Origin: Mesobacillus maritimus
GTDB taxonomy: Bacteria > Bacillota > Bacilli > Bacillales > Cytobacillaceae
Length of the DNA stretch: 64,000 bases
NCBI RefSeq assembly: GCF_019749255.1
Contig: NZ_JACWFH010000008.1
Coordinates: forward strand, 291,937 to 355,936
Direction: 5' to 3'
The translations under genes were made by a program, and so were the position numbers. Each line of letters opens with the position of its first letter. The first letter of the stretch is position 1. Positions 1 to 9,046 of the stretch are shown here, piece after piece. The notes under the pieces were generated by a model, which searched no databases, was not told where the DNA came from, and saw nothing but the letters and a program-made list of their open reading frames with translations.

Positions 1-188
1 TTGGGTTAATGAACCTTCTGAGAGATAAACGAGATAAAGCGGAAAAAGAATTTCATGCCCTGAGATGTGAAATTATCGATAAGAGTAAGGATTTATGGAA
101 AAAAGAACATGAATGGAAAAGTCGTCATATTGTCTTTGAAATGATGAAAGAAAAATTTGATATTAACTTATATCATGAGAATAAGTAA
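1..188 (+). CDS. ypbF: YpbF-like protein, C-terminal end (partial)
   Basis: An open frame runs in from the window edge (first full codon at 3) and stops with TAA at 186-188. The 61 visible residues are highly charged and end with KFDINLYHENK, with a run of Lys, Glu and Arg that suggests a helix. I assign YpbF mainly from position: in B. subtilis ypbF lies just upstream of ypbG, the next gene here. The function of the family is unknown. A good hairpin terminator follows at 274-303. Confidence 0.55.
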   Translation, partial: GLMNLLRDKRDKAEKEFHALRCEIIDKSKDLWKKEHEWKSRHIVFEMMKEKFDINLYHENK

Positions 189-273
189 GGTGTGCTAAAA
201 CATTACTATTTCTTTATCAAACAGTTTCTGGAAATTATTTCTGATTCATGCTAGTCTAGTACTAGTTTTAGTT

Positions 274-303
274 CCTCTTATACTTTGTATGAGAGGTTTT
301 TAT
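274..303 (+). terminator. Rho-independent terminator after ypbF
   Basis: CCTCTTATA at 274-282 pairs with TATGAGAGG at 288-296 around a short loop, followed by a T-rich run. It ends the ypbF transcript before ypbG. Confidence 0.75.
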
Positions 304-325
304 TTAATTAAGAAAGGGTAAAGAC

Positions 326-1135
326 ATGGAATACCTTTTAGGCATGATGCTAGTTGTAATCATTATTTTTGCTTGTATCCTCATTTATTATATGTTCAAA
401 GAAGCTCATGCGGATAGAACGCTCACTCATAATTTGAATTTTCAAGAATTACCTATCGATTTTGGAGAATTATCTATCTTTTTTATATCTGACATTCACA
501 AAAGAAGGGTTTCGGACACCATTATAGAAAATGCTAAGGGAAAGGCAGACTTTGTGATTATTGGGGGAGACTTGGCGGAAAAAGGGGTTCGATTAAATCA
601 GATCAAAGAGAATTTAGAGCTACTAAATCAGATTGGTCCCATTTATTTTGTTTGGGGAAATAATGACTACGAGATCAATACAGTTGAACTAAGGGCTTTA
701 ATGAATAGGTTAGGAGTAACAATCTTAGAAAATACTGCTGTATCTTTGAAGGGGTATAAGCAGTCACAGGTTGCACTCCTTGGAGTAGATGATCTTACCG
801 TGGGTCAATGTGACCTTGAAGGCGCAGTTAGCTCTTCAGTTGAATCATCATTCAGAGTATTAGTAAGTCATAATCCAGAAGTTATCGATATGGTTACAGC
901 TGAACATCAGATTCAGCTAATTCTCAGTGGTCATACCCATGGAGGTCAAATAAGAATTTTTGGTTTCGGGCCGTATGAAAAAGGGGGAATCAAAAAAGTG
1001 GGGAATACCCTTTTATTTGTCAGTAATGGGTATGGGACGACTACTCTCCCATTAAGGTTAGGAGCTAAAGCAGAAACGCACTTAATAACAATCAACCCTT
1101 CGCGCTCCCGAGTTAATGATAAAATTGGAAAATAA
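326..1135 (+). CDS. ypbG: Membrane-anchored metallophosphoesterase YpbG
   Basis: Calcineurin-like phosphoesterase of 269 residues. An N-terminal hydrophobic segment (about 4-23) anchors it, with the catalytic domain after residue 45. The metal-binding motifs appear in the usual order: SDIH (55-58), GGDL (80-83), GNND (111-114), SHNP (181-184) and SGHTHGGQ (201-208). Such proteins hydrolyse phosphate esters with a two-metal centre; the physiological substrate is unknown. The start is an ATG behind GAAAGGG. It matches B. subtilis YpbG in position between ypbF and the MecA-like gene. Confidence 0.85.
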   Translation: MEYLLGMMLVVIIIFACILIYYMFKEAHADRTLTHNLNFQELPIDFGELSIFFISDIHKRRVSDTIIENAKGKADFVIIGGDLAEKGVRLNQIKENLELLNQIGPIYFVWGNNDYEINTVELRALMNRLGVTILENTAVSLKGYKQSQVALLGVDDLTVGQCDLEGAVSSSVESSFRVLVSHNPEVIDMVTAEHQIQLILSGHTHGGQIRIFGFGPYEKGGIKKVGNTLLFVSNGYGTTTLPLRLGAKAETHLITINPSRSRVNDKIGK

Positions 1136-1229
1136 CAGAATCGCTGGTTCGTAGAAGAAAAAACTCACCTTCCGGAAATTATCTCATACACTGTAAACAA
1201 GAGCTTCGTTAACGGCAGGGGGCACGAAT

Positions 1230-1817
1230 ATGCGCTTAGAGAGGTTAACATATAACAAAATAAAAATATTTTTAACGACTGATGACCTTTCGGATCGAGG
1301 GTTATCCAAGGAAGATATTTGGAAAGACTCGATGAAGTGGAATCAGTTATTTCATGATATGCTTGAGGAAGCAAGTGACGTATTTGGTCTTGAGATACTT
1401 GGGACAGTCGCGGTAGAAGTATTTTCATTGCAGGCCCAGGGCATGGTTATGATTGTGACCGTTGAAGAACAGGAGCAGGATGAGTTACCCTTTGATGATG
1501 ACGATGATGGGTTCATTGAGATGCAGGTTACAATGGAAGGCCGTGAAATTATTCTTTTTGAATTTGCCAACATTGAAGATGTTATCCAATTGTCCAAACG
1601 ATTATATGATGCTGGAATTGGTGGAGGAAGCTTATACTTTTTAAACGATACTTATTACCTATCAATGAATGGGTTACAGCCTGACCCTGATAAAACGGTT
1701 TCTTTGCTAGCGGAATATGGTAATCCATCGATTTTTAGCATCCACCGTTTAATCGAATATGGTAGGGAAATCATTGATGAAAATGCAGTTGACACAATGG
1801 TTTATTACTTCTTTTAG
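1230..1817 (+). CDS. mecB: MecA-family ClpC adaptor (MecB/YpbH)
   Basis: A 195-residue adaptor of the MecA family, which hands substrates to the ClpCP protease. The N-terminal substrate-binding domain (1 to about 78) starts MRLERLTYNKIKIF. A short acidic linker with five consecutive Asp (89-93) joins it to the C-terminal ClpC-binding domain. MecA proper has a longer linker (about 218 residues in B. subtilis), and the place next to gudB is that of the paralogue YpbH/MecB, so I use that symbol. The ATG has a strong site (CAGGGGG) and is followed by a hairpin terminator. In B. subtilis MecA controls competence and YpbH influences competence and sporulation. Confidence 0.85.
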   Translation: MRLERLTYNKIKIFLTTDDLSDRGLSKEDIWKDSMKWNQLFHDMLEEASDVFGLEILGTVAVEVFSLQAQGMVMIVTVEEQEQDELPFDDDDDGFIEMQVTMEGREIILFEFANIEDVIQLSKRLYDAGIGGGSLYFLNDTYYLSMNGLQPDPDKTVSLLAEYGNPSIFSIHRLIEYGREIIDENAVDTMVYYFF

Positions 1818-1818
1818 A

Positions 1819-1850
1819 GCAGCAGTCATGATCGACTGCTGTTTCGTTTT
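1819..1850 (+). terminator. Terminator after mecB
   Basis: AGCAGTC (1821-1827) pairs with GACTGCT (1834-1840), loop ATGATC, followed by GTTTCGTTTT. It starts two bases after the mecB stop. Confidence 0.75.
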
Positions 1851-1959
1851 AAAGATTATTAAGAACCGTTTATTATCCTTGCATTAACTATCTAAAAGTG
1901 TAATACTATTGTCTGAAAGCGTCTATAACTGCAATTGCAATTTTAGGAGGATTTCAAGA

Positions 1960-3237
1960 ATGGTGGCCGCACAAAATGACGGAAATGCAAATACAGAAGA
2001 AAAGCTTGACGTCCTGCGTTCTACGCAAACTGTTATTCATAAGGCTTTAGAGAAGCTAGGATATCCGGACGAAGTCTATGAGTTATTAAAAGAACCGCTA
2101 CGAATGATGACAGTCAAAATTCCAGTTCGAATGGACGACGGTACAGTTAAAGTCTTTACTGGATACAGAGCTCAGCATAATGATGCAGTTGGTCCAACAA
2201 AAGGTGGCATTCGGTTTCACCCAAATGTAACGGAAAAAGAAGTGAAAGCGCTATCAATATGGATGAGTTTAAAATGTGGAATTGTAGACTTGCCATATGG
2301 TGGTGGTAAAGGTGGCATTGTCTGCGACCCGCGAGATATGAGTTTTCGGGAATTAGAGAGGTTAAGTCGTGGATATGTTAGGGCTATTAGTCAAATCGTT
2401 GGCCCAACAAAAGATATCCCTGCACCAGATGTCTTTACTAATTCTCAAATTATGGCGTGGATGATGGACGAATATAGTAGAATTGATGAATTCAACTCCC
2501 CTGGATTTATTACAGGTAAACCATTAGTACTTGGTGGTTCGCATGGAAGAGAATCAGCTACTGCAAAAGGCGTTACCATTTGTATTCGTGAAGCAGCGAA
2601 AAAGAAGGGAATTGAACTTGAAGGCGCGAGAGTAGTCGTACAAGGTTTCGGAAATGCAGGAAGTTTCTTATCAAAATTCATGCATGACGCTGGAGCTAAG
2701 GTTGTCGGTATCTCCGATGCATATGGTGCTCTATACGATCCAGATGGCCTTGACATTGATTATTTACTAGACAGACGTGATAGTTTTGGTACAGTTACAA
2801 AGCTCTTCAATAATACGATTTCGAATAAAGAGTTACTAGAACTTGATTGTGACATCCTTGTACCAGCTGCGATTGAAAACCAAATTACTGAAGAAAATGC
2901 CCATAATATTAGGGCAAGTATTGTTGTCGAGGCAGCAAACGGCCCGACTACCTTAGAAGCAACACAAATTCTTACAGATCGAGGAATCTTGCTTGTTCCG
3001 GACGTACTGGCGTCAGCTGGTGGTGTAACAGTTTCCTATTTTGAATGGGTTCAGAATAACCAAGGTTATTATTGGACGGAAGAAGAGGTCGAATCCAAGT
3101 TAGAAAAGGTCATGGTTAAATCATTTGATAATATCTATAATACATCTCAGAGTCGCCGCGTCGACATGCGTTTAGCGGCATACATGGTAGGCGTACGAAA
3201 AATGGCTGAGGCAAGTAGATTTAGAGGATGGATATAA
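1960..3237 (+). CDS. gudB: NAD-dependent glutamate dehydrogenase GudB
   Basis: Catabolic glutamate dehydrogenase of 425 residues, converting glutamate to 2-oxoglutarate and ammonium. The catalytic Lys lies in PYGGGKGGI (near 117) and the nucleotide-binding loop GFGNAG at 229-234; the C terminus AEASRFRGWI is typical. The ATG at 1960 sits 9 bases after TTTTAGGAGG; an upstream in-frame TTG at 1909 has no ribosome site. The protein reads EKEVKALSIW near 92-101, so it lacks the three-residue duplication that inactivates GudB in B. subtilis 168 and should be active. GudB also binds GltC in B. subtilis. Confidence 0.95.
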   Translation: MVAAQNDGNANTEEKLDVLRSTQTVIHKALEKLGYPDEVYELLKEPLRMMTVKIPVRMDDGTVKVFTGYRAQHNDAVGPTKGGIRFHPNVTEKEVKALSIWMSLKCGIVDLPYGGGKGGIVCDPRDMSFRELERLSRGYVRAISQIVGPTKDIPAPDVFTNSQIMAWMMDEYSRIDEFNSPGFITGKPLVLGGSHGRESATAKGVTICIREAAKKKGIELEGARVVVQGFGNAGSFLSKFMHDAGAKVVGISDAYGALYDPDGLDIDYLLDRRDSFGTVTKLFNNTISNKELLELDCDILVPAAIENQITEENAHNIRASIVVEAANGPTTLEATQILTDRGILLVPDVLASAGGVTVSYFEWVQNNQGYYWTEEEVESKLEKVMVKSFDNIYNTSQSRRVDMRLAAYMVGVRKMAEASRFRGWI

Positions 3238-3270
3238 GGAATAATGATTATGATTGAATCTTTCTGTTAA

Positions 3271-3302
3271 ATCTCCTATCATTTAAGATAGGGGATTTTT
3301 TT
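3271..3302 (+). terminator. Terminator after gudB
   Basis: ATCTCCTATC (3271-3280) pairs with GATAGGGGAT (3287-3296, one GU pair), followed by a run of T. Confidence 0.8.
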
Positions 3303-3435
3303 ATCTGTAGGCTGTGATAAAGTACAAGGTTGGTGGGGCTCCGTCGTATTCGCGGAATTTAACAGCCATGGGTCTACAAATTAAACGCTATTTACAACAA
3401 TGTTTTCGGGTCAAGAGAAGGAGTGACATGAAAAA

Positions 3436-4407
3436 ATGTCAAAAGAAGATATCATTATTATTGGTGGTGGCCCTTGCGGTTTAGCTGCCGGGATTGCCCT
3501 AAAGAAAATTGGGAAAAACCCACTTATTATCGAGAAAGGAAACATCGTTAACGCCATTTATCATTACCCAACACACCAAACCTTTTTCAGTAGTAGTGAA
3601 AAGTTGTCAATTGGGAATGTTCCGTTTATTACAGAAGAGCATAAACCTAAACGAAATCAGGCATTGGTTTATTATCGTGAAGTGGTCAAACGAGAGAACC
3701 TTCGAATTCATGCTTTTGAAAAGGTGGAAAGTGTGGACAAGACTGTAGATGGGGAATTTAAGATAATTACGAATAAAAAAGAATATAGCGCAAATTATGT
3801 TGTGGTCGCAACAGGTTATTATGATCATCCAAATTATATGGGAATTAAAGGAGAAGATTCGTCGAAGGTTTCACATTATTTCAAAGAGGCACACCCTTAT
3901 TTCGATATGGATATTGCCGTAATAGGCGGTAAAAACTCTAGTGTGGATGCAGCTCTCGAGCTTGTGAAAGCAGGTGCAAGGGTAACTGTTTTGTACAGAG
4001 GGAATGAATATTCAAGCAGTATCAAGCCTTGGATTCTCCCAGAGTTTGAAGCACAAGTTCGCAATGGAATCATCAAAATGGAATTCAATGCTCAAGTAAC
4101 GGAAATTAGAGAAAAAGAGCTTGACTATAAACAAGAAAACAATCTGAAAACAATTAAAAACGATTTTGTTTTTGCGATGACAGGATATCATCCAGACCAC
4201 GGATTTCTGAGGAAAATGGGGGTTGAAATGGATGACGATACGGGGAGACCGACCTTTAACCCTGATACTATGGAAACGAATGTTTCAGGTATTTTTATAG
4301 CCGGAGTGATTGCTGCGGGAAATAATGCTAATGAAATTTTTATTGAGAATGGTCGCTTTCATGGTGAGCATATTGCTGCTACGATTCAAGAAAAAGAACA
4401 GGTGTAA
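3436..4407 (+). CDS. ypdA: Bacillithiol disulfide reductase YpdA (Bdr)
   Basis: FAD- and NADPH-dependent oxidoreductase of 323 residues. The FAD Rossmann motif GGGPCG (10-15) carries the Cys (14) that is conserved and functional in the YpdA family; the second nucleotide motif is GGKNS (164-168). In Firmicutes the enzyme reduces bacillithiol disulfide and so keeps the thiol pool reduced. The synthesis genes bshB1 and bshA lie in this same window at 42.5-44.3 kb. The start ATG follows AGAAGGAG with a rather long spacing; a nearer ATG at 3428 is out of frame. It stands alone between gudB and a convergent asparaginase gene. Confidence 0.9.
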   Translation: MSKEDIIIIGGGPCGLAAGIALKKIGKNPLIIEKGNIVNAIYHYPTHQTFFSSSEKLSIGNVPFITEEHKPKRNQALVYYREVVKRENLRIHAFEKVESVDKTVDGEFKIITNKKEYSANYVVVATGYYDHPNYMGIKGEDSSKVSHYFKEAHPYFDMDIAVIGGKNSSVDAALELVKAGARVTVLYRGNEYSSSIKPWILPEFEAQVRNGIIKMEFNAQVTEIREKELDYKQENNLKTIKNDFVFAMTGYHPDHGFLRKMGVEMDDDTGRPTFNPDTMETNVSGIFIAGVIAAGNNANEIFIENGRFHGEHIAATIQEKEQV

Positions 4408-4415
4408 GAAAGAGA

Positions 4416-4448
4416 AAAACAGGCTGGGGTTGCACCAGCCTGTTTTTT
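4416..4448. terminator. Bidirectional terminator between ypdA and ansA
   Basis: CAGGCTGG (4420-4427) pairs with CCAGCCTG (4435-4442), flanked by A-rich sequence on the left and T-rich on the right, so it can stop both converging transcripts. Confidence 0.85.
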
Positions 4449-4515
4449 TACACTAAGAAAGTATGGGTTTTAATTTAGAGGCTAGTTCACAGTTCTAGAG
4501 CCCTAGCGCTTCTTC

Positions 4516-5487
4516 TTAAAGCCTGAACATCTCGGTTATTTCGCTTAGGTCATCTGTTCTAGCTAGGGCAACCAAAAGCTTTATCCGAGCTTTTTGCCCA
4601 TTAAGTCCATTTGAAAAGATGACCCCCATTTCCTTAAGGTGTTTCCCCCCGCCTTCATAGGCGTAAACGTCCTGAACAATTCCATTAAATGCCCGTGAAA
4701 CAACGACAACGGGTATGTTGTTGGCAAGTAAAGCTTTGATACCTGGTACGGTAGCGGGAGGCATATTTCCTTGGCCGAGGGCCTCTATGACTACACCATT
4801 AACCTTTAGATCCCTTGCAGCATAGAAAAGGGATGCATCCATTCCAATATGGGCTTTAATAAGGATAACCTGCTTTGATAAATTAGAAATAGTGTAATTC
4901 TCTCGGTAGGTAGGCATATGATGAAAAAAGATCCCCTGTTTTGTAACGATTCCAATTGGTCCGAATTGTGGACTTTGGAAAGTAGAAACATTACTAGTGT
5001 GCGTCTTCGTTACATTTTCTGCAGTATGAATTTCATCATTTAAAACAACCAGAACACCTTTATTATAAGCCTCCTTACTAGAAGACACTCTTATGGAAGA
5101 AATTAAATTATACAAGCCGTCAGAACCAATTTCATTGCTTGAACGCATTGCACCAGTGACCACGATTGGAAAATTTGCCTGAACTGTTAAATCTAAGAAA
5201 TACGCTGTTTCTTCCAGTGTATCGGTACCGTGGGTAATCACAGCGCCATCAATTTCTGTACTATGATTGTATCGCTCGAGAAGCTGTTTAAGCTCCATCA
5301 TATTATCCGTCGTAATATGTGGGGAAGGCAGGTTAAAAGGCTCCTCAACAATTAAATTGGCTAGACTACTTAGAATCTGTCCTTCTTCTGTTAAAGGGTT
5401 TTTAGCCCCAGGCTTAACGGCTCCACTTGTATCTTCGCTCATAGAAATGGTCCCGCCAGTATGTATGAGTAATATTGTTTTTTTCAT
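4516..5487 (-). CDS. ansA: L-asparaginase
   Basis: Asparaginase/glutaminase family enzyme of 323 residues, hydrolysing L-asparagine to aspartate and ammonia. Both active-site signatures are present: HTGGTISM (9-16, nucleophile Thr13) and HGTDTLEETA (86-95, Thr88-Asp89). There is no signal peptide, so it is probably cytoplasmic. The ATG has a good site (CTAGGAGAGGAGG) on the minus strand. In B. subtilis 168 the characterised ansA is in a separate ansAB operon, so this copy at the ypdA-prsW locus may be an independent paralogue; the symbol states the activity rather than strict orthology. Divergent from prsW. Confidence 0.9.
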   Translation of the reverse strand: MKKTILLIHTGGTISMSEDTSGAVKPGAKNPLTEEGQILSSLANLIVEEPFNLPSPHITTDNMMELKQLLERYNHSTEIDGAVITHGTDTLEETAYFLDLTVQANFPIVVTGAMRSSNEIGSDGLYNLISSIRVSSSKEAYNKGVLVVLNDEIHTAENVTKTHTSNVSTFQSPQFGPIGIVTKQGIFFHHMPTYRENYTISNLSKQVILIKAHIGMDASLFYAARDLKVNGVVIEALGQGNMPPATVPGIKALLANNIPVVVVSRAFNGIVQDVYAYEGGGKHLKEMGVIFSNGLNGQKARIKLLVALARTDDLSEITEMFRL

Positions 5488-5582
5488 TAATAGAACCTCC
5501 TCTCCTAGATTTAGAAGAATTCATTTTCTTTCTACCCATATCATGATACGATTAATAAAACAATTTGAAAAGAGGATAGCTA

Positions 5583-6278
5583 ATGCTTGGAATTGTAACT
5601 GCTGGAATTGCTCCAGGCTTGGCACTAATGAGCTATTTTTATTTGAAAGACCAATATGGTTCCGAGCCGTTTGCGATTGTTTTTAAGACATTTATCTTTG
5701 GTGCCCTCCTTGTTTTCCCGATTATGTTCATCCAATACGTATTTAAAGTGGAAAACGTGCTACAAGGTTTGTTTTATGAGCCCTTCATCTCAATGGGTTT
5801 ATTAGAAGAGTTTTTTAAATGGTTTATTTTATTTTATACAATTTATCAGCATGTATCTTTTGATGAGCCCTATGATGGGATTGTCTACGGTGCTTCTGTT
5901 TCATTAGGCTTTGCCACGGTTGAAAATATATTTTACTTATTTGCTAATGGGCTAGAATATGCCTTTGGACGTGCGCTCCTCCCGGTTTCTAGTCATGCTT
6001 TGTTTGGTGTCATAATGGGCTATTATCTAGGAAAGAGCAAATTTTCTCCTGACTCCAATAAGAAATGGTTAGTTTTATCTTTGCTGATTCCTTTCATCCT
6101 TCATGGGAGCTATAATTATATTCTAATTACTCTGGAGGATTGGCTGACCATGATGATTCCTTTTATGATTTTCCTATGGTATCTAGGATTGAAGAAAGTA
6201 AAAAAGGCACGCCTAATGAGTGATAAGCATTTTAATCAACAAATAATTTATGAAAAACCCTTCATTTCAGGAAAATGA
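5583..6278 (+). CDS. prsW: Site-1 intramembrane protease PrsW
   Basis: Polytopic membrane glutamic-type protease of 231 residues. In B. subtilis PrsW makes the first cut in the anti-sigma factor RsiW and so activates SigW under envelope stress. The expected residues are visible: EEFFKW with Glu75 and Glu76, GFATVEN near 109-115, SSHAL (His138) and a C-terminal ILHGSYN (His174). Several hydrophobic stretches span the length. The ATG at 5583 follows AGAGGATAG. It is slightly longer than B. subtilis PrsW (218), with extra charged residues at the C terminus. Confidence 0.9.
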   Translation: MLGIVTAGIAPGLALMSYFYLKDQYGSEPFAIVFKTFIFGALLVFPIMFIQYVFKVENVLQGLFYEPFISMGLLEEFFKWFILFYTIYQHVSFDEPYDGIVYGASVSLGFATVENIFYLFANGLEYAFGRALLPVSSHALFGVIMGYYLGKSKFSPDSNKKWLVLSLLIPFILHGSYNYILITLEDWLTMMIPFMIFLWYLGLKKVKKARLMSDKHFNQQIIYEKPFISGK

Positions 6279-6289
6279 GGGGTTTTTTC
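6253..6289 (+). terminator. Terminator overlapping the end of prsW
   Basis: A-rich AAAAACCCTTCATTT (6253-6265 region) pairs with AAATGAGGGGTTTTT (6273-6287). The stem includes the prsW stop codon at 6276-6278. Confidence 0.75.
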
Positions 6290-6371
6290 TATTTTCTTGC
6301 ATAAAAGCACAATAGTTACAAAAAATAGGATTAATCTTAAAGGTTACTAGTATAGATCAGGGGGGTTAGTC

Positions 6372-7310
6372 GTGAAAATCAAGTCGTTTTTGAAAATGGT
6401 TGCAATACTCGTTTTAATCATCACTCTGATTCCTTGTAGCAACTTTGAGCAACGTGCTGAGGCGTTTTCAAATCAAGTTATTAGGCAGGGAGCTGTTGGT
6501 GATGATGTCTTAGAATTACAGTCAAGGCTTCAGTATCTCGGCTTTTACAACGGCAAGATCGATGGAGTATTTGGTTGGGGAACTTATTGGGCGCTTAGAA
6601 ATTTCCAATATGAATTTGGTCTAAAGGTGGATGGATTGGCAGGGCAAGAGACAAAAGCGAAACTAGCAAAAGCCTCCCAATACCACGAGGATCATGTGAA
6701 AAAGCAAATAAAAGAAGGTAATAAATTTACCCATTACGGTGGAACGAATATTAATAAACAAGGTGGTTCTAAAGCCCCTGCAAAGAACCAATCTGGAGCG
6801 CAAGGAAACAATCAATCAGGTGGCCAAGCGAAAGAGAAACCAAGTGCTCAGGGTAATCAAAATGGACAATCTGGTGCAAAAGGAAACAATGCAGCACCAC
6901 AACAAAATAATAATAAACCATCAAAGGTAACAGCCGCAAATACGCCTAACGGATTTTCACAAAATGATATTCAATTAATGGCAAATGCAGTTTATGGTGA
7001 GGCTCGTGGTGAACCATACGAAGGCCAAGTAGCAGTAGCAGCTGTCATTCTGAATCGACTAGAAAGTGCTACTTTTCCTAATACCGTATCGGGGGTTATT
7101 TTTGAACCACTAGCTTTTACGGCGGTTGCTGACGGTCAAATTTGGTTAACTCCAAATGAAGGGGCAAAGAAAGCAGTCCTCGATGCCATTAATGGCATGG
7201 ATCCGACAGGGGATGCTTTATATTATTTTAATCCAGATACTGCAACGAGCAGTTGGATTTGGGGCAGACCGCAGATTAAGAAAATAGGTAAACATATTTT
7301 TTGTAAATAG
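6372..7310 (+). CDS. sleB: Spore cortex-lytic enzyme SleB
   Basis: Germination lytic transglycosylase of 312 residues that cleaves muramic-delta-lactam-containing cortex. Layout: Sec signal (1 to about 32), peptidoglycan-binding repeat (about 38-100, VIRQGAVGDDVLELQSRL), a Gly/Asn/Gln-rich linker (about 128-190), then a Hydrolase_2 domain with VYGEARGE, in which Glu210 is the expected catalytic acid. The start is GTG at 6372 behind a GGGGGG site. It is followed after 12 bases by ypeB, its usual partner needed for localisation and stability in the spore. The linker is a low-complexity stretch that probably varies in length between strains. Confidence 0.95.
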   Translation: MKIKSFLKMVAILVLIITLIPCSNFEQRAEAFSNQVIRQGAVGDDVLELQSRLQYLGFYNGKIDGVFGWGTYWALRNFQYEFGLKVDGLAGQETKAKLAKASQYHEDHVKKQIKEGNKFTHYGGTNINKQGGSKAPAKNQSGAQGNNQSGGQAKEKPSAQGNQNGQSGAKGNNAAPQQNNNKPSKVTAANTPNGFSQNDIQLMANAVYGEARGEPYEGQVAVAAVILNRLESATFPNTVSGVIFEPLAFTAVADGQIWLTPNEGAKKAVLDAINGMDPTGDALYYFNPDTATSSWIWGRPQIKKIGKHIFCK

Positions 7311-7322
7311 AGGTGAGGAATT

Positions 7323-8672
7323 TTGCTAAGAGGCATCTTAATTACGGTTCTTGCTTTAGGCGTTGCTGGTGCAGCCTTTTGGGGCTACCAAGAACACCAA
7401 GAAAAAAATGCAATTCTTCAAAATGCAGAAAACAATTATCAAAGAGCCTTTCATGATTTATCGTTTCAAATGGACCTCTTGAACGATAAAATTGGAACGT
7501 CATTAGCGATGAATTCCCGGAGTTCACTTTCTCCTGCATTAGCAGAAGTTTGGAAAATTACTTCCCAAGCACATAATGACGTGGGACAACTCCCTTTGAC
7601 CCTGGTACCTTTTAATAAAACAGAAGAGTTTTTGTCAAATGTAGGGGATTTCGCATACAAAACAGCAGTTCGAGATTTGGATAAGGAGCCTCTAACTGAT
7701 AAGGAATATGGTCAGTTGAAGTCTTTGTACCAAGAATCTGCTAAAATCCAAAATGACCTTAGACAGGTTCAACATATGGTTTTAGAGAATCGCTTAACTT
7801 GGATGGATGTTGAATTAGCACTTGCTACTGAAGGAGCACCTAAGGACAATACCATTATTGATGGTTTCAAAACAGTAGAGAAAACAGTTGAAAGCTATTC
7901 AGAAACTGAGTTCGGTGCTGGCATGGTTACGATGAAAAATCAAGATGAAAACTTTCAATATCTCAAGGGCAATAAAATAGATAAAAAGGAAGCAGAGAAA
8001 ATTGCAAAGAAATGGGCTAAACCAAAGGATGGGGTAGAGATAAAGGTAACGGAGAATGGAGAAGGTTCAGATTATGGCTTCTTCAGTGTTTATCTCGAGG
8101 ACAAAAAAAATAAAACCCATTCCTCAATGGATATTACCAAAAAAGGAGGATATCCAATCTGGTACCTTTCTTCTCGAGATGTAAAGAAACAGAGGATTAG
8201 TTTAAATGATGCAGCAGAAAAGGCCATTGCCTTTTTAAAGGAAAATGACTTTGAAGACCTTGATCTCTTTGAAAGTGCACAGTATGAAAATATGGGAGTC
8301 TTCACTTTTGTTGGGACCAAGGGTGATGTCCGAATATATCCAGATGCCATGAGGGTAAAGGTGGCTCTAGATAATGGAGACATCGTTGGATTCTCAGCTG
8401 AGGACTATTTAAAATCACATCATGAGAGAGAAATCCCAAAGCCATCCATTTCAGCTGAAGAAGCAAAGAAAAAGGTAAATCCAAATGTTAAGATTATGGA
8501 AGAAGGCCAAGGGGTAATCCTGAATGATTTAAGTAAAGAAGTATTCTGCTACGAATTTATTGGCGTATTAGGGGACGACACATACAGAATCTATATCAAT
8601 GCTGACAGTGGCATGGAAGAAAAGGTTGAAAAATTAGATAATGCAGAACAAATCTATGAAGACGTAGTGTGA
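7323..8672 (+). CDS. ypeB: Germination protein YpeB
   Basis: A 449-residue partner of SleB. An uncleaved N-terminal membrane segment (about 2-16) is followed by a helical region rich in Gln and Asn and then C-terminal PepSY-type repeats. In B. subtilis and B. anthracis SleB and YpeB depend on each other for stable incorporation into spores. The start is TTG at 7323, 5 bases after GAGGTGAGG. Cotranscribed with sleB. A 10-bp inverted repeat (8671-8693) follows the stop but lacks a clear T run. Confidence 0.95.
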   Translation: MLRGILITVLALGVAGAAFWGYQEHQEKNAILQNAENNYQRAFHDLSFQMDLLNDKIGTSLAMNSRSSLSPALAEVWKITSQAHNDVGQLPLTLVPFNKTEEFLSNVGDFAYKTAVRDLDKEPLTDKEYGQLKSLYQESAKIQNDLRQVQHMVLENRLTWMDVELALATEGAPKDNTIIDGFKTVEKTVESYSETEFGAGMVTMKNQDENFQYLKGNKIDKKEAEKIAKKWAKPKDGVEIKVTENGEGSDYGFFSVYLEDKKNKTHSSMDITKKGGYPIWYLSSRDVKKQRISLNDAAEKAIAFLKENDFEDLDLFESAQYENMGVFTFVGTKGDVRIYPDAMRVKVALDNGDIVGFSAEDYLKSHHEREIPKPSISAEEAKKKVNPNVKIMEEGQGVILNDLSKEVFCYEFIGVLGDDTYRIYINADSGMEEKVEKLDNAEQIYEDVV

Positions 8673-8761
8673 GGAAGAGCAACGCTTTTCCTCTTACATA
8701 AGTCCTTGGGACTAAATTTAGAGAAATCTTCCCATAATAAATGGGAAGGAGTGGGATAGGA

Positions 8762-8956
8762 TTGAAGACCTTTGAAAGAATATTAATTAAATTGGTTATT
8801 ATTCAGTTTGCTTTTCTGTTCATTACTCAGCTTTTCTTCCATCAGTTGAATGTCTTACCCGAGCTTAAGGTCATTACCCAATATGAAGGGGTTGTGAAAG
8901 AAAAAAATACTGAATCGGTGGAAACGATATGGGAAAATCAGAAAGCGGGGAATTAA
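8762..8956 (+). CDS. ypfB: Small membrane protein YpfB
   Basis: A 64-residue protein beginning MKTFERILIKLV, with one transmembrane helix (about 9-25) and a charged tail. It resembles YpfB (DUF5359) and has the B. subtilis position upstream of cmk. I place the start at TTG 8762 behind GGAAGGAGTGGG; the ATG at 8741 would lie in front of that site and has none of its own. Function unknown. The flagellar brake gene motI (ypfA), next to ypfB in B. subtilis, is not present here. Confidence 0.7.
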   Translation: MKTFERILIKLVIIQFAFLFITQLFFHQLNVLPELKVITQYEGVVKEKNTESVETIWENQKAGN

Positions 8957-8971
8957 CCTGCTTTCTTTTTT
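8941..8971 (+). terminator. Terminator after ypfB
   Basis: GAAAGCGGG (8941-8949) pairs with CCTGCTTTC (8957-8965), followed by six T. The stem spans the ypfB stop codon. Confidence 0.85.
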
Positions 8972-9046
8972 CTTGGTTGCACTAGCTTTTCTTGTGTTAA
9001 AATAAAGAGAATGATTGTATATACTGTTAGGGTTATAGGAGGCATT

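Noticed and set aside
1909-1959. N-terminal extension of GudB from TTG 1909
   Set aside because: The strong ribosome site at 1945-1950 fixes the ATG at 1960, and the length then matches the family.
5267-5686. 139-codon plus-strand frame across the ansA-prsW gap
   Set aside because: It is antisense to ansA and overlaps the prsW start in another frame. Both neighbours are well supported.
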